A stretch of 64,000 nucleotides of DNA from a bacterium (GCA_021790935.1 JAJYFL010000002.1:181140-245139), one strand, 5' to 3'; positions 50,313 to 60,395 are shown, numbered from the stretch's first letter. The notes: a model not told the origin generated them from the sequence alone. Translations and numbers: made by a program.

Positions 50313-52472
50313 ATGTACGTATTAGCATCACCCGCAGCGCCCGGCGGCGGCGCGAGCACCGAGCACGATCTCGTCTCGTTTCTGCGAATCTTTACGCGCC
50401 GCAAGGGTGCCATGGCCGTGACCTTTGCAGCATTCTTCCTGCTCGTCGTCGCGCTGACGCTGCTGGCGCCGAAGACCTACACGACCCAAGTGCAGTTGAT
50501 TGCGGGGAATCCCGGGAATCCCACGCAGACCGGCGGCGCCGCTGCAAGTAACCTCCCGATCCTCAACGCGCTAATCCTTGCGAGCGGCGAGCAGAGCGCC
50601 GAGACGTACGCGGCCCTCTTTCAAGAGGTGCCTGTTGCCCAGGCCGTCATCCAGAATCTGCATTTGAACGTGCCGCCGGGCGCGTTGCTCGAACACGTCA
50701 AAGTTCAGCCGGTTACGAACACCGCACTCCTGACGCTTACGGTAGACTGGTCGAACCCGCAGATGTCTGCGGCTATCGCCAACGGATTCGGAAACGCGAT
50801 CGTCGACCGTCAGCGCGAACTCGTCGCAAGCCAGGCCGAGACGGCGCTTACGTTTCTTTCGGGGCAGTTGCCGCCGGCAGAAGATGCCATGCGCGCTGCC
50901 AACGATGCATTGGCCCGCTACGAAGCGCGGCATCGCATCGCCGACATCAATGCCCAGACGCAGTCGCTCGTCACCAGCATCGCCAATCTCGATACGCAGA
51001 TCGATCAGAGCAAAGTCGACCGGCGTCAAGCGCAAGCGGAGATGCAGAGCGTACAGGGCCAACTCGCAGGCACGTCCGCGACCATCAACGGCGGAACGCA
51101 GGTCGCGGCAAATCCCGTTCTAGCGCAATTACAGCAGCAGTTCGCCCAGGTCAATCTGCAACTCGCCACGGCGCTACAGAAATTCACGAGCCGTCATCCG
51201 GTCGTGATCGGGCTCAAGCAGCAGCGCCAGCAGTTGCAGCAGGAGATCGCAAAGCAGCAACCGACCGTCGTTGCCGCCACGACCGTCGTCCCCAACCCGG
51301 TGTACCAGCAGCTCCAGCAGGAAGCCGCGCAGTATGCCTCCGCGCAAGATGCCGCATCGGCGCGATACAAGGAACTCGAAATTCAGCGCAAGGCGCTCGA
51401 CCCGAAGTTAAAGCACCTTCCGCTTGAAACGGCGCGATTTGCCGATATTGCGCGCCGGGCCAAATCCGCGCAAGACGTTTACGCGGCGCTGTTGCAGAAA
51501 TATAACGATGCGACCATTGCGAAGACGACGGCTCTGAGCGACGTCACCATAACGCAACCGGCCACCGCGCAGATGGCGGTCAAGTCTCCGAACGTCAAGC
51601 GGAATCTTGCCATTGGCGCGATCCTCGGCCTGCTGCTTGCCGTTGCGGTCGCGTTCATTCTGGATATGTTCGACAGAAGCGTTCGGGACGAGATGCATGC
51701 GGAGCGCGAGATCGGCGTGCCGATGCTCTCGACTATTCCACTCGTCAAATTGCGCGACGGTAAGCCCGAGGAGTCGTGGGTTCGCAATCTCACGGTCGAA
51801 TCGTTCCTACAGCTCGCGTCGTCGATAAAATATGCCGCTGCGTCGCCGGTGCGGACGATCTCCGTGACCAGCCCGATGCGTGGCGAAGGTAAATCGACGG
51901 TTGCTTTGAACGTCGCACTCGCCATGGCGGAGATCGACCCGCGCGTCTTGCTGGTCGACGCAACGTTCAAGAGCGCGGCCGGCGAGGCCGCAAGCGATCC
52001 CGGCCTGGCGGAGGTCCTCCTCGAAAAGATGCGGCTGCGGGACGCTGTTCAGAGCACTCCATACGGAACGCTCGATTTCCTGTCGAGCGGAAGCTGCGCG
52101 GGAAACCCGATGCGCCTGCTCCAGCAGCAGCGCTTCGAGATCATGCTTGCCGAGGCGCTGGAGACGTATACGAACGTCGTCGTTGATTCAGCCGCGATCA
52201 ATGGCAACGTTTTTTCGTCGGCGATCAGCCGGCTCGTCGACGGCACCGTATTGGTGGTCTCGCAGGGGCAGAGCGACGTGCGCTTGGCGCGCAAGGCGCT
52301 CCGGCGCCTCAATCAATCGGGCGCGGACAACCTCCTAGGGTTCGTGCTCAACCGGGTCATCCCGAGGAAAGACGAGTACGCGCCACTCTATGTGGATGCC
52401 GTGGCGGGCGGTGCGTCGAACGGAGCCGGCGGCAGTCGTACCCCCGAAGAGCGCGTCATGATATCGGCTTAA
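50313..52472 (+). CDS. Wzz/Wzc-type polysaccharide co-polymerase with degenerate kinase domain
   Basis: A 719-residue inner-membrane protein. It has a Wzz N-terminus with a first helix (MAVTFAAFFLLVVALTLLA), a long periplasmic coiled coil (about residues 150-400, Gln-rich) and a second helix (LAIGAILGLLLAVAVAFIL). A cytosolic BY-kinase-like domain follows. Walker A is MRGEGKSTVAL, but Walker A' reads VLLVDATFKSA and the Walker B region VVDSAAING lacks the usual D-x-P-P. The C-terminal tail has only two tyrosines. It probably controls chain length and may not autophosphorylate. Confidence 0.87.
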   Translation: MYVLASPAAPGGGASTEHDLVSFLRIFTRRKGAMAVTFAAFFLLVVALTLLAPKTYTTQVQLIAGNPGNPTQTGGAAASNLPILNALILASGEQSAETYAALFQEVPVAQAVIQNLHLNVPPGALLEHVKVQPVTNTALLTLTVDWSNPQMSAAIANGFGNAIVDRQRELVASQAETALTFLSGQLPPAEDAMRAANDALARYEARHRIADINAQTQSLVTSIANLDTQIDQSKVDRRQAQAEMQSVQGQLAGTSATINGGTQVAANPVLAQLQQQFAQVNLQLATALQKFTSRHPVVIGLKQQRQQLQQEIAKQQPTVVAATTVVPNPVYQQLQQEAAQYASAQDAASARYKELEIQRKALDPKLKHLPLETARFADIARRAKSAQDVYAALLQKYNDATIAKTTALSDVTITQPATAQMAVKSPNVKRNLAIGAILGLLLAVAVAFILDMFDRSVRDEMHAEREIGVPMLSTIPLVKLRDGKPEESWVRNLTVESFLQLASSIKYAAASPVRTISVTSPMRGEGKSTVALNVALAMAEIDPRVLLVDATFKSAAGEAASDPGLAEVLLEKMRLRDAVQSTPYGTLDFLSSGSCAGNPMRLLQQQRFEIMLAEALETYTNVVVDSAAINGNVFSSAISRLVDGTVLVVSQGQSDVRLARKALRRLNQSGADNLLGFVLNRVIPRKDEYAPLYVDAVAGGASNGAGGSRTPEERVMISA

Positions 52473-52518
52473 CGGTGTATTCGGTGAATCGATCAGTTCT
52501 GCAGCGATGGGATGATGT

Positions 52519-52917
52519 ATGCGTTCGTATGTTATAGAAACGCAGAAATTGTTCGTGCCGGCACTTGTGGCGTTCCTCGAGAAGGCCGGCTTGAAAGTGG
52601 AGAAAACCGCGTCTCAGGTCGATCTCCGAGACCTGCTCACCGAGCAGCCGCAGTTGGTTTTCATCGATCTCGATTTTCTCGATGGAGAGCCGCTCGAAAC
52701 GATCAGCATCGTCCGGATGCTCCTGCCGACGGCGGTCATTTGTGCGTACACGACGGTGAAGGGCGGCGTCACGTGGCCCAAAGCGTGTCACTATGCCGGA
52801 GCAAACGCCGTCTTCTCGAAGTCGGCGCAGGAAGACGAAGTGGTCGCGGGTCTTCGCACGGCGATCGAAACGGGGTCGTTCACCGACTCGCGCCTGCTCG
52901 AGCGCGGCGATCGCTAG
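52519..52917 (+). CDS. Stand-alone receiver-like (pseudo-receiver) protein
   Basis: A 132-residue single-domain protein with a CheY-like pattern: strand SYVIETQKLF, central LVFIDLDFLDGEP, the Thr/Ser region VICAYTT and Lys in AVFSKSAQ. The acidic pair is reduced to one Glu. It follows the co-polymerase gene by 46 nt and may report or relay its state. It has no output domain. Confidence 0.68.
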   Translation: MRSYVIETQKLFVPALVAFLEKAGLKVEKTASQVDLRDLLTEQPQLVFIDLDFLDGEPLETISIVRMLLPTAVICAYTTVKGGVTWPKACHYAGANAVFSKSAQEDEVVAGLRTAIETGSFTDSRLLERGDR

Positions 52918-52928
52918 GGGATGGCCTC

Positions 52929-54308
52929 CTAGAGCAGTTCTTCGTCGAAATAGTCCATGGTGTCGCCGTAGATCCCGGCGTCGAAGGATTTGCCGTCGAC
53001 CGCGACTGCTAGCCCGATCCAGTGACTGGCCGAGAGCAGGTTGATCACGTGACCGGTGTCTTCACGATACGGGCAGATCTGCCAGTTGCCCGCCGGGCAG
53101 TTGCGAATCTCGGCATTGATGCCGGATTCGATCGCCTGCCATGTGGTTGGCGGCTGGCGCGCCGCGATGTTCTGGCCGGAGAGCAGCATGCCGCCGGCGA
53201 TCTCGTATTGGCGCGCCGTTTGGCAGCCGGCCAATGCGGTGGGGCAGTGGTGCTGATAGATGCCGCGCGATGCCATGTAGTTCGCCCAGTGCTGTGCCGC
53301 CACGATCAGCCCAGAGTCGAAGTGGAGTGGCGATTTGGCGAAGCGTGCGCGCAGCCCGTTGACGCCGGCCAGCCACCGGTAGTCGCCCGCGGATGGCGCG
53401 ACCAGCGCGATGCGCTTCATCGAACTCTCGGTGCCGGGCGCGACGTCGACGATACCGTGGAAGCCGACGTAGCCGCTGCCGCGCGGCGGATAGACGGCGA
53501 CGAACTCCGGGTCGGCGTAACGCGCGCCGCCGAACGAGAGCGGGCCGAAGGAGCGCGCGAGATTGGTGACCGCAAAGGATCCGTCGGCGCCGGTGACCGT
53601 GGTCTGCGCGCCGCTCCCGTCGACCGGGCTCATATCGGCGCTACGCTGGGGCGAGATCACCACGACGGCGCCGGCGATCGGCCGATGCGTGCGATAATCG
53701 ACGACCACGCCCACGACCGCACCGCTGCCTACCTCTAACCCCCGCAGTAAGCCGAGGGGCGAGTTCGGATCGCTTGCCGCGGCGAAGCTCGCGGTTGGCG
53801 AGGCGGGCGCGGCAATGGCTGCGGGAAGCGGAAGGGGCTGCAGTTTGGGCGTGGCACGAGCGGGCGCCGACCTGTCGGCGACCTCGCGCGCGTATTGCGA
53901 CGAGGCGTAGCGGCGGAGCAGCCAGCGGATGTCGTGCCGCGCCTGCACGGCGGCATCGGGGGTGTCGATCGCTGAATAGACGGTGTAGAGCCCGTAGACG
54001 CTTCGGGGAAGCCACGGATCGCCCGGGTACTTGCTCTCCCAATCGACGATGGCGTTCTCGACCAAGGCCGTCGAGTGCATCAAACTGCGCGCGTCGTTCT
54101 GGGTTCGGGCCGCAGCGCGCAGATCCGCGAGCTCGTTCCGGATCCCCAGGACGCTTATTCGAAGCCGGCCGAAGTACTCGTCGGCCGGGGCAGAGGCTCT
54201 CGCCGATGCCGTCGCGAGGGTCGTATGTGCGAGGGCGGGGCGCAGGCCGAGTTGGAGGCCGAGAAGCAGGCTCGCTGCGGCCGCCAGCCTCGCGATGGTC
54301 TTGTGCAT
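52929..54308 (-). CDS. Secreted CAP-superfamily protein with carboxypeptidase-regulatory-like domain
   Basis: A 459-residue protein. A signal peptide (MHKTIARLAAAASLLLGLQL) is followed by a helical region to about residue 190, then a beta-sandwich regulatory-like domain (GAVVGVVVDYRTHRPIAGAVVVI ... TGADGSFAVTNL in pieces). The C-terminal 150 residues are a CAP/SCP domain with HWANYMASRGIYQHHCP, SGQNIAARQ and DTGHVINLLSA; the His residues are the CAP cavity type. ATG 54308 has GGAGAG upstream. It is convergent with the pseudo-receiver gene. Confidence 0.8.
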   Translation of the reverse strand: MHKTIARLAAAASLLLGLQLGLRPALAHTTLATASARASAPADEYFGRLRISVLGIRNELADLRAAARTQNDARSLMHSTALVENAIVDWESKYPGDPWLPRSVYGLYTVYSAIDTPDAAVQARHDIRWLLRRYASSQYAREVADRSAPARATPKLQPLPLPAAIAAPASPTASFAAASDPNSPLGLLRGLEVGSGAVVGVVVDYRTHRPIAGAVVVISPQRSADMSPVDGSGAQTTVTGADGSFAVTNLARSFGPLSFGGARYADPEFVAVYPPRGSGYVGFHGIVDVAPGTESSMKRIALVAPSAGDYRWLAGVNGLRARFAKSPLHFDSGLIVAAQHWANYMASRGIYQHHCPTALAGCQTARQYEIAGGMLLSGQNIAARQPPTTWQAIESGINAEIRNCPAGNWQICPYREDTGHVINLLSASHWIGLAVAVDGKSFDAGIYGDTMDYFDEELL

Positions 54309-54497
54309 GAGGGTTCTCTCCGAAGTGGTTGCGCGACGCCGGCGCGTCGGGCAACCGGATGTAGGCCCCCAGCCTCGGCGCATCCGCGGCGATGCGTCGC
54401 TCCCATGCACTACGAAACGATATTCTGTTTATTCTTGTCGGCGCGCACGCGCGATACATTAGCGCCGAGAACGTTGCAATTGTAAAACATTGTATAA

Positions 54498-54529
54498 GCG
54501 GAAACCCCTGTAAAATAAGGGGTTTCCGC
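54498..54529. promoter_or_regulatory. 12-bp perfect hairpin upstream of the CAP gene
   Basis: GCGGAAACCCCT (54498-54509) pairs perfectly with 54518-54529 around an AT-rich 8-nt loop. On the minus strand it is followed directly by TTATACAAT, a candidate -10 region for the CAP gene. It may be an operator or insulator. The gap 54309-54804 holds no gene that I can support. Confidence 0.55.
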
Positions 54530-54560
54530 GCGGGTACGCTGATTGTGTAAATGCACTTCC

Positions 54561-54629
54561 GATAGATCGCCGCACCGCCGATTCGCGTGATGCTCGGTTA
54601 GGAGCACATCGGCGGTCCGGCGATCTATC
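54561..54629 (+). other. Three-tier stem-loop, candidate structured RNA
   Basis: GATAGATCGCCG (54561-54572) pairs with 54618-54629. Inside, after a single-base bulge on each side, ACCGCCGA (54574-54581) pairs with 54609-54616. At the top TGCTC (54591-54595) pairs with GAGCA (54602-54606) over a 6-nt loop. A TTTT run follows at 54635-54638. The ordered stems suggest an RNA element or a small palindromic mobile repeat. Confidence 0.45.
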
Positions 54630-54715
54630 AGACTATTTTCCTTCGTTGGCGAACAGGCTCGCCGCGGCTGGGGTGCTGGAACGACGCGTCTGTTAGGGGC
54701 AGCGTAGCGTGCGCC

Positions 54716-54743
54716 AGTAACCCGGGGGTAACGTGCCGGTAAC
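54716..54743 (+). promoter_or_regulatory. Triple GTAAC direct repeat, 11-bp period (second site)
   Basis: AGTAAC (54716), GGTAAC (54727) and GGTAAC (54738) repeat at exact 11-bp spacing, as at 45378-45405. The site ends 61 nt before the PadR start codon and probably governs PadR and the beta-oxidation operon. Confidence 0.65.
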
Positions 54744-54774
54744 GGCTGGGGCCGGGGCAGGCAGGATTCGAGCG

Positions 54775-54789
54775 GATATTAAAAATATC
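54775..54789. promoter_or_regulatory. Short AT-rich palindrome before padR
   Basis: GATATT-AAA-AATATC is a perfect 15-bp palindrome inside an AT-rich island just upstream of the PadR start. It overlaps a candidate -10 (TATCAA, 54786-54791), so it could be an autoregulatory PadR operator. Such sites are common next to padR genes. Confidence 0.4.
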
Positions 54790-54804
54790 AATGTCATATC
54801 TATC

Positions 54805-55230
54805 ATGCCAGCCCCGGCCAAGACTTCGGCTGCGGAGGTCCTCCGCGGCCCGATCAAAAGCAAAACCCTCTTCCCGGTGCTCATCCTGCACCTGCTCGAG
54901 GGGCGCCCAGACCATGGATCGGGGTTGATGCAGCGGATGGCAGGCGTCTGCTCCGACCTGCTGGCCGTCAACACCAACACGATCTACCCGCTGCTGCGGC
55001 GCTTGGAGGAGCGTGGCTTCATTGCCGGGGAGTGGGAGCATCCCACCAAGCGCTCGCGGCGCTACTACCGGATCACCGCCGAGGGGCGCCGTCGCCTCGC
55101 GCGCATCAAGGAGCACATGCTCCCTTACCTCGACGTGCTGGCGGAGTCGGTCGAGCGCTTGCGGCGCGAGCTCTACGACGACGGCGCCGGCGGGGAACTT
55201 TCAAAGAACACCATCTCGATTGCCACGTAA
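54805..55230 (+). CDS. PadR-family transcriptional regulator
   Basis: A 141-residue regulator with the PadR winged helix: LFPVLILHLLEGRPDHGSGLMQRM, VNTNTIYPLLRRLEERGFI and the wing KRSRRYYRITAEGRRRLA. A short C-terminal dimer helix follows. It starts the beta-oxidation operon (18 nt to the acyl-CoA dehydrogenase gene) and probably represses it, with an acyl or phenolic ligand as possible inducer. The ATG at 54805 lies within a few bases of the expected transcription start. Confidence 0.9.
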   Translation: MPAPAKTSAAEVLRGPIKSKTLFPVLILHLLEGRPDHGSGLMQRMAGVCSDLLAVNTNTIYPLLRRLEERGFIAGEWEHPTKRSRRYYRITAEGRRRLARIKEHMLPYLDVLAESVERLRRELYDDGAGGELSKNTISIAT

Positions 55231-55248
55231 GCGGAAAGAGTTGACACG

Positions 55249-57072
55249 ATGAGCACCTATCAAGCCCCATTGCGCGATATGCAATTCGTCCTGCGCGAGC
55301 TCGCAGGCGTGGACGAGATCGCGAAGCTGCCCGGATTCGAGGAGACGATCGACGTTCTCGATTCGATTTTGGAGGAGGCCGGCTCGTTTGCGACCGGCGT
55401 GCTGGACCCGCTGAACCGCACGGCCGACAGAGCCGGCTGCGTCTGGAATGCCGGTGAGGTGACCACGCCCAAAGGATTCAAAGAAGCCTACAAGCAGTTT
55501 GCCGGCGCCGGCTGGATCGGTCTGCCGGTCCCCGCGGAGTATGGCGGCCAAGGCCTGCCGCAGCTCCTGCTCGGGCCGACGCTCGAGATGTGGAACGGTG
55601 CGAACATCGGCTTCGCCAACGGGCCGCTGCTCAACCAAGGAGCGATCGAGGCGATCGAAATGTACGGAACGCACGAGCAAAAGCATCGCTACATCCCGAA
55701 CCTCGTCTCGGGCAAATGGACCGGAACGATGTGTCTCACGGAGCCTCAGGCCGGTTCGGATCTTGCCGCGGTTCGCGCTAAAGCGGTGCCCGAGGGCGAC
55801 CGTTACCGAATCACGGGCCAGAAGATCTTCATCACGTTCGGCGAGCACGATCTCGCGGAGAACATCATTCACCTGGTGCTCGCGCGTCTGCCCGACGCGC
55901 CCGAAGGCACCAAGGGGATCTCGTTGTTCATCGTTCCGAAGGTGCTCGTGAACGAAGACGGGACGCTTGGCGAACGCAACGACGTCGTCTGCAGCGGCAT
56001 CGAGCATAAGCTCGGGATCAACGGCAATCCGACGTGCACGATGGTCTATGGGGAGAAGGGAGAGGGTGCCGTCGGGCATCTCGTCGGCGAGCCGAACCGT
56101 GGGCTCGAATACATGTTCGTCATGATGAATGCGGCGCGCTTTAGCGTCGGCGTCCAGGGCTACGCGGTTGCCGACCGTGCCTACCAGCACGCGCTCGAGT
56201 ATGCCAAGGAACGCGTGCAGAGCCGCGATGCGGCTTCGCGGAATCCCGCAGCGGTCCGTATTATCGAGCATCCCGACGTGCGCCGCATGCTCGTGACGAT
56301 GAAGGCGCAGATCGAGGCGATGCGCGCGCTGTCGTACGTTACGGCGGCCTCACTCGACTACGCGCACAAACACCCCGACGAAAAAGTGCGCAAGGAGCAT
56401 AAGGCATTCGTCGAGCTCATGATTCCGGTCGTCAAGGGTTGGTGTACCGAGACGGCGGTCGATGTCTGCTCGACCGCGCTGCAGGTCTTCGGCGGTATGG
56501 GTTACATCGAGGAGACCGGCATCGCGCAACAGTACCGCGACGTGCGGATTACGACGATCTACGAAGGAACGACGGGGATTCAAGCGCTCGATCTCGTGGG
56601 CCGCAAGCTCATCCGCGACATGGGGGCGACCGCAACCGTCGTCATCGCCAAGATGCAGAGGTGCGCCAAGGAGCTGAGCGAGAGCGAAGACGCCGGCGTC
56701 AAGTCGGTCGGCGAGGCGTTCGGCAAGGGGGTTGCATCGCTAGCGGAAGCCTCCCAGTGGATCGGGATGAACGCCATGGGCGACTTGCACAAGGCCTTCG
56801 CCTGCAGCGTTCCATACCTCAAGCTCTGGGGCGTGGTGGCCGGTGGCTGGCAGATGGCGCGCGCCGCGCAGATCGCGGCGGCGAAAATCGCCGCAGGCGA
56901 TCCCGAGCAAGCTTTCTATAAGGCGAAGCTCGCGACGTGCAAGGTCTATGCCTCGCACATCCTCTCGCAGGGCGCGTGGCTGAAGCGACAGATAATCGAC
57001 GGCTCGGGCGACGTGATGACGCTTTCGGAAGAGGCGCTCGAACTCGATCGGAAAGCCGCGGTGGTAGCGTAA
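55249..57072 (+). CDS. Long-form acyl-CoA dehydrogenase
   Basis: A 607-residue FAD enzyme of the long acyl-CoA dehydrogenase group (FadE5/DmdC-like), with an extra C-terminal domain. Motifs: LPVPAEYGGQGLPQL, MCLTEPQAGSDL, KIFITFGEHD, VFGGMGYIEETG and the catalytic Glu in TTIYEGTTGIQALDLVGRK. It introduces the trans-2 double bond in acyl-CoA, the first beta-oxidation step. An RBS-like GGAAAGAG precedes ATG. Confidence 0.93.
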   Translation: MSTYQAPLRDMQFVLRELAGVDEIAKLPGFEETIDVLDSILEEAGSFATGVLDPLNRTADRAGCVWNAGEVTTPKGFKEAYKQFAGAGWIGLPVPAEYGGQGLPQLLLGPTLEMWNGANIGFANGPLLNQGAIEAIEMYGTHEQKHRYIPNLVSGKWTGTMCLTEPQAGSDLAAVRAKAVPEGDRYRITGQKIFITFGEHDLAENIIHLVLARLPDAPEGTKGISLFIVPKVLVNEDGTLGERNDVVCSGIEHKLGINGNPTCTMVYGEKGEGAVGHLVGEPNRGLEYMFVMMNAARFSVGVQGYAVADRAYQHALEYAKERVQSRDAASRNPAAVRIIEHPDVRRMLVTMKAQIEAMRALSYVTAASLDYAHKHPDEKVRKEHKAFVELMIPVVKGWCTETAVDVCSTALQVFGGMGYIEETGIAQQYRDVRITTIYEGTTGIQALDLVGRKLIRDMGATATVVIAKMQRCAKELSESEDAGVKSVGEAFGKGVASLAEASQWIGMNAMGDLHKAFACSVPYLKLWGVVAGGWQMARAAQIAAAKIAAGDPEQAFYKAKLATCKVYASHILSQGAWLKRQIIDGSGDVMTLSEEALELDRKAAVVA

Positions 57073-57073
57073 G

Positions 57074-59203
57074 ATGGCGACGCTGCACGCCGATAGAGCC
57101 GACCTGGCTCGGGGTGACGGGGCGATCCGCATCCTCACCCTCGATAACCCGCCGGTCAACGCGCTCTCCTTTGGCTTTTCCGCGCAGCTGTTGGCAGCCG
57201 TCGAAGAGGCCGAGGCCGACGCGGCGGTGCGCGCGGTCGTCTTCACGGGGGCGAACGGCATCTTCTCCGGTGGAGCGGACATAAACGACTTCTCGACCGA
57301 GCCGACGCCCGAGACCAAGACGGTGCGTGACGTCATCGCCGCGATCGAGCGCGGAAGCAAGACCTACGTAGCGGCGATCGACGGCAATGCGATGGGCGGC
57401 GGCCTCGAACTCTCGCTGGCTTGCGATTATCGGGTGGCGACCGCGCGCTCGAAAGTCGGGTTGCCCGAGATCAAACTCGGCTTGTTGCCGGGCGCCGGCG
57501 GGACGCAGCGCTTACCGCGCCTCATCGGTGCGCAAGACGCGCTGCAGATGATGCTCAAAGGCGAGACGATCGGTGCGGAGGATGCGAAAAAGAAGGGCAT
57601 TCTCGACGAAGTGGTTGCGGGCGACGTGGCCGGCGCCGCGGCGGCGCTGGTGGCGCGCGTGGTTGCAAGCAAGCCCAAGCGCCGCGTCTCGCATCTTGCG
57701 GTTTCGCTCGGCAATCTTCCGCCGATGGCCGCGCCGTTTGTCGTCGCGCAGGCGCACAAGATGGTACCGCCGGAAGAGAACGGCGGCTACGCAGCGCACA
57801 AACTGATCGATGCCGTTCAGGCCTCCTTCGAACTGGACTTCCCACGTGGGCTCGCGCGTGAAGCGCGCTTGTTCGAGGAGCTCGTGCGCTCGGCGCCGTC
57901 GGCGGCATTGCGCCACATCTTCTTCGCGGAGCGAGAGCTCGGCAAGGTACCGGGCCTTGCGGGCGCGCAAGCGCTTGAGATAAAGAAGGCCGGAGTCGTC
58001 GGTGCGGGGACTATGGGTACCGGCATCGCCATCACCTTCGCGAATGCGGGGATCCCGGTGACGGTCGTCGAGCCGGCCGACGAACAGATCGAGAAGGCCA
58101 AGCAGATGGTCTTCGGCATGTACATGTATCAAGTGCAAAAAGGCAAGCTCACGCAAGAGGAAGCCTGGAAACGCGGGCAGTCGATCGTCTTCACCGACGA
58201 TTACAACGAACTCGCGGACGCGGATCTCATCGTCGAAGCGGTCTTTGAAAACATGGACGTGAAGAAGGCGGTTTTCAGGAAACTCGCCGCGATCGTCAAG
58301 CCCGAGGGCATTCTCGCCTCCAACACGTCGACGCTCGACATCGACGAGATGGCCTCGGTCACCGGACGCGCCGATAGATTCGTCGGCTTACACTTCTTCG
58401 CGCCGGCCAACATCATGAAGCTGCTCGAGATCGTGCGCGGAAAAGATACGTCGCCGCAGACGCTCGCAACGGCGTTCAAACTCGGCAAGACGCTGCGCAA
58501 AATCTCGGTACTCTCCGCGAACGCCTTTGGCTTCATCGGCAACCGCATGCTCTTCGACTATGCGCGCGAAGCGGTCTCGCTCGCCGAAGAAGGCGTAGCG
58601 CCGCATCGCGTAGATGCCGCGATGAAGAACTTTGGCTTTGCCATGGGCCCGTTCGCCATGTTCGATCTTTCGGGCGTCGACGTATTCTGGCACATCCAGC
58701 AGGCGCGCCCCGAGATGGGCGCGGGACGCTCGAAGATCGTCGACCGCATGTATGCGGAAAAACGCCTGGGCCAAAAGACGGGCAAGGGTTTCTACAGATA
58801 CGACAAAGCGGTTGGTAAGGGACGCGAGCCGATTCCCGATCCGGAGGTAGAAGCGCTCTTCGCGCAGGTCGCGGCAGATGCCGGCATCGCGCCGCGCGAT
58901 ACGAGCGATGCGGAGATCGTCAAGCGCTTGACGTTCGCGCTAGCCAACGCGGGCGCGAACCTGCTGGCCGACGGCATCGCACTGCGCCCCGGAGACATCG
59001 ACATCGTGTATATCTACGGGTACGGCTTTCCACCGCATCACGGCGGACCGATGTGGTACGCGGACGAGGTCGGCGTGGCGGCCGTCTACGCGGATATCGA
59101 ACGCTTTAGGGAGACGTACGGCCCGCAGTGGCAAGCGTCGCCGTTGCTCGGCGAGATCGCCCGCAGCGGCCGTACCTTTAAGGAGGTGGCAGTTCATGCG
59201 TGA
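57074..59203 (+). CDS. Fatty-acid oxidation complex alpha subunit (enoyl-CoA hydratase / 3-hydroxyacyl-CoA dehydrogenase)
   Basis: A 709-residue bifunctional protein. The N-terminal crotonase half (residues 1-280) has [15 protein letters not shown] and [18 protein letters not shown] with both catalytic Glu positions. The C-terminal half has [19 protein letters not shown], the [19 protein letters not shown] His and DYAREAVSL segments. It hydrates and then oxidises enoyl-CoA. One base separates it from the acyl-CoA dehydrogenase gene, and it overlaps the thiolase by 8 bp. FadJ/FadB-like. Confidence 0.94.
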   Translation: MATLHADRADLARGDGAIRILTLDNPPVNALSFGFSAQLLAAVEEAEADAAVRAVVFTGANGIFSGGADINDFSTEPTPETKTVRDVIAAIERGSKTYVAAIDGNAMGGGLELSLACDYRVATARSKVGLPEIKLGLLPGAGGTQRLPRLIGAQDALQMMLKGETIGAEDAKKKGILDEVVAGDVAGAAAALVARVVASKPKRRVSHLAVSLGNLPPMAAPFVVAQAHKMVPPEENGGYAAHKLIDAVQASFELDFPRGLAREARLFEELVRSAPSAALRHIFFAERELGKVPGLAGAQALEIKKAGVVGAGTMGTGIAITFANAGIPVTVVEPADEQIEKAKQMVFGMYMYQVQKGKLTQEEAWKRGQSIVFTDDYNELADADLIVEAVFENMDVKKAVFRKLAAIVKPEGILASNTSTLDIDEMASVTGRADRFVGLHFFAPANIMKLLEIVRGKDTSPQTLATAFKLGKTLRKISVLSANAFGFIGNRMLFDYAREAVSLAEEGVAPHRVDAAMKNFGFAMGPFAMFDLSGVDVFWHIQQARPEMGAGRSKIVDRMYAEKRLGQKTGKGFYRYDKAVGKGREPIPDPEVEALFAQVAADAGIAPRDTSDAEIVKRLTFALANAGANLLADGIALRPGDIDIVYIYGYGFPPHHGGPMWYADEVGVAAVYADIERFRETYGPQWQASPLLGEIARSGRTFKEVAVHA

Positions 59204-60377
59204 AGCGGCAATCGTTTCGGCCGCGCGGACCCCGATCGGCAGAGCCTTTCGCGGTGCGTTCAATCAGACTCCGGGCGCTACGATGGCGGGTCACGCGATC
59301 CGGCATGCGATCGAGCGCGCCAAACTCGACCCGGCGGAGATCGAGGACGCGATCGTCGGCGTCGGCCTGCCCGAGGGTGCGACCGGAAACAATCTCGGGC
59401 GTACCGCCGCGTTGCGTGCCGGCTTGCCGGTGAGCGTAGCCGGTCAAACCGTGAGCCGTTTCTGCGCGTCGGGCTTGCAGGCGATCTCCGCCGCGGCGCA
59501 GCGCGTGATCGTCGACGGTTCTCCCGCCGTGGTGGCGGGCGGATGCGAGTCGATCAGTATGGTGCAAAACGACTTCAATACCAAGGGCCTCACCGAGGAG
59601 TGGCTGCTGCGCCATCAACCGGACCTCTACATGCCGATGCTGCAGACTGCCGACCTCGTCGCCAGAAAATACAAAGTTAGCCGCGAGCGCCAGGACGAGT
59701 ACGCCTTCCAGAGCCAGCAGCGCACGGCCGCCGCTCAAGCAGCCGGCAAGTTCGACGACGAGATCGTTGCGCTGCCGGCGTGGAAATTCGTCGAGAACAA
59801 GGAGACCGGCGAGGTTCGTGAAGAGTATGTGACGCTCGCAAAAGACGAAGGGAATCGCCCGGAGACGACGCTTGAGGGACTCGCGGCCCTCAAGGGCGTG
59901 CTCGACCCGAAATCGACCGTCACGGCCGGGAACTCGTCGCAACTCTCCGACGGCGCCGCGGCAGTCGTCGTGATGGAGGCGAAGCTCGCGCAGCGGCGCG
60001 GCTTGCAGCCCTTAGGCTTCTATCGCGGTATGGTGCTAGCCGGCGTAGAGCCCGGCGAGATGGGCATCGGGCCCGTCTACGCGGTGCCGGAGCTGCTCAA
60101 GCGCAACGGTTTGAAGATCGACGACATCGGCTTGTGGGAGTTGAACGAAGCGTTCGCCGTTCAAACGGTCTATTGCCGCGATACGCTCGGCATCGCGAAC
60201 GACCGTTTCAACGTCGACGGCGGCGCGATCTCGATCGGTCACCCCTACGGAATGAGCGGTGCTCGCATGGTGATGCACGCGCTCATCGAAGGCAAGCGCC
60301 GCGGCGTGAAGTACGTCGTCGCAACGATGTGCATCGGCGGCGGCATGGGCGCCGCCGGCCTCTTCGAGGTCGCGTAG
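59196..60377 (+). CDS. Acetyl-CoA acyltransferase (thiolase)
   Basis: A 393-residue thiolase. The nucleophile is Cys90 in [14 protein letters not shown]; the other catalytic residues sit in [18 protein letters not shown] and the C-terminal [13 protein letters not shown]. It cleaves 3-ketoacyl-CoA to acetyl-CoA and completes the beta-oxidation cycle with the two preceding genes. RBS AAGGAGG lies inside the end of the upstream gene. Confidence 0.94.
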   Translation: MREAAIVSAARTPIGRAFRGAFNQTPGATMAGHAIRHAIERAKLDPAEIEDAIVGVGLPEGATGNNLGRTAALRAGLPVSVAGQTVSRFCASGLQAISAAAQRVIVDGSPAVVAGGCESISMVQNDFNTKGLTEEWLLRHQPDLYMPMLQTADLVARKYKVSRERQDEYAFQSQQRTAAAQAAGKFDDEIVALPAWKFVENKETGEVREEYVTLAKDEGNRPETTLEGLAALKGVLDPKSTVTAGNSSQLSDGAAAVVVMEAKLAQRRGLQPLGFYRGMVLAGVEPGEMGIGPVYAVPELLKRNGLKIDDIGLWELNEAFAVQTVYCRDTLGIANDRFNVDGGAISIGHPYGMSGARMVMHALIEGKRRGVKYVVATMCIGGGMGAAGLFEVA

Positions 60378-60395
60378 CTCCAAACCACAGGGCTC

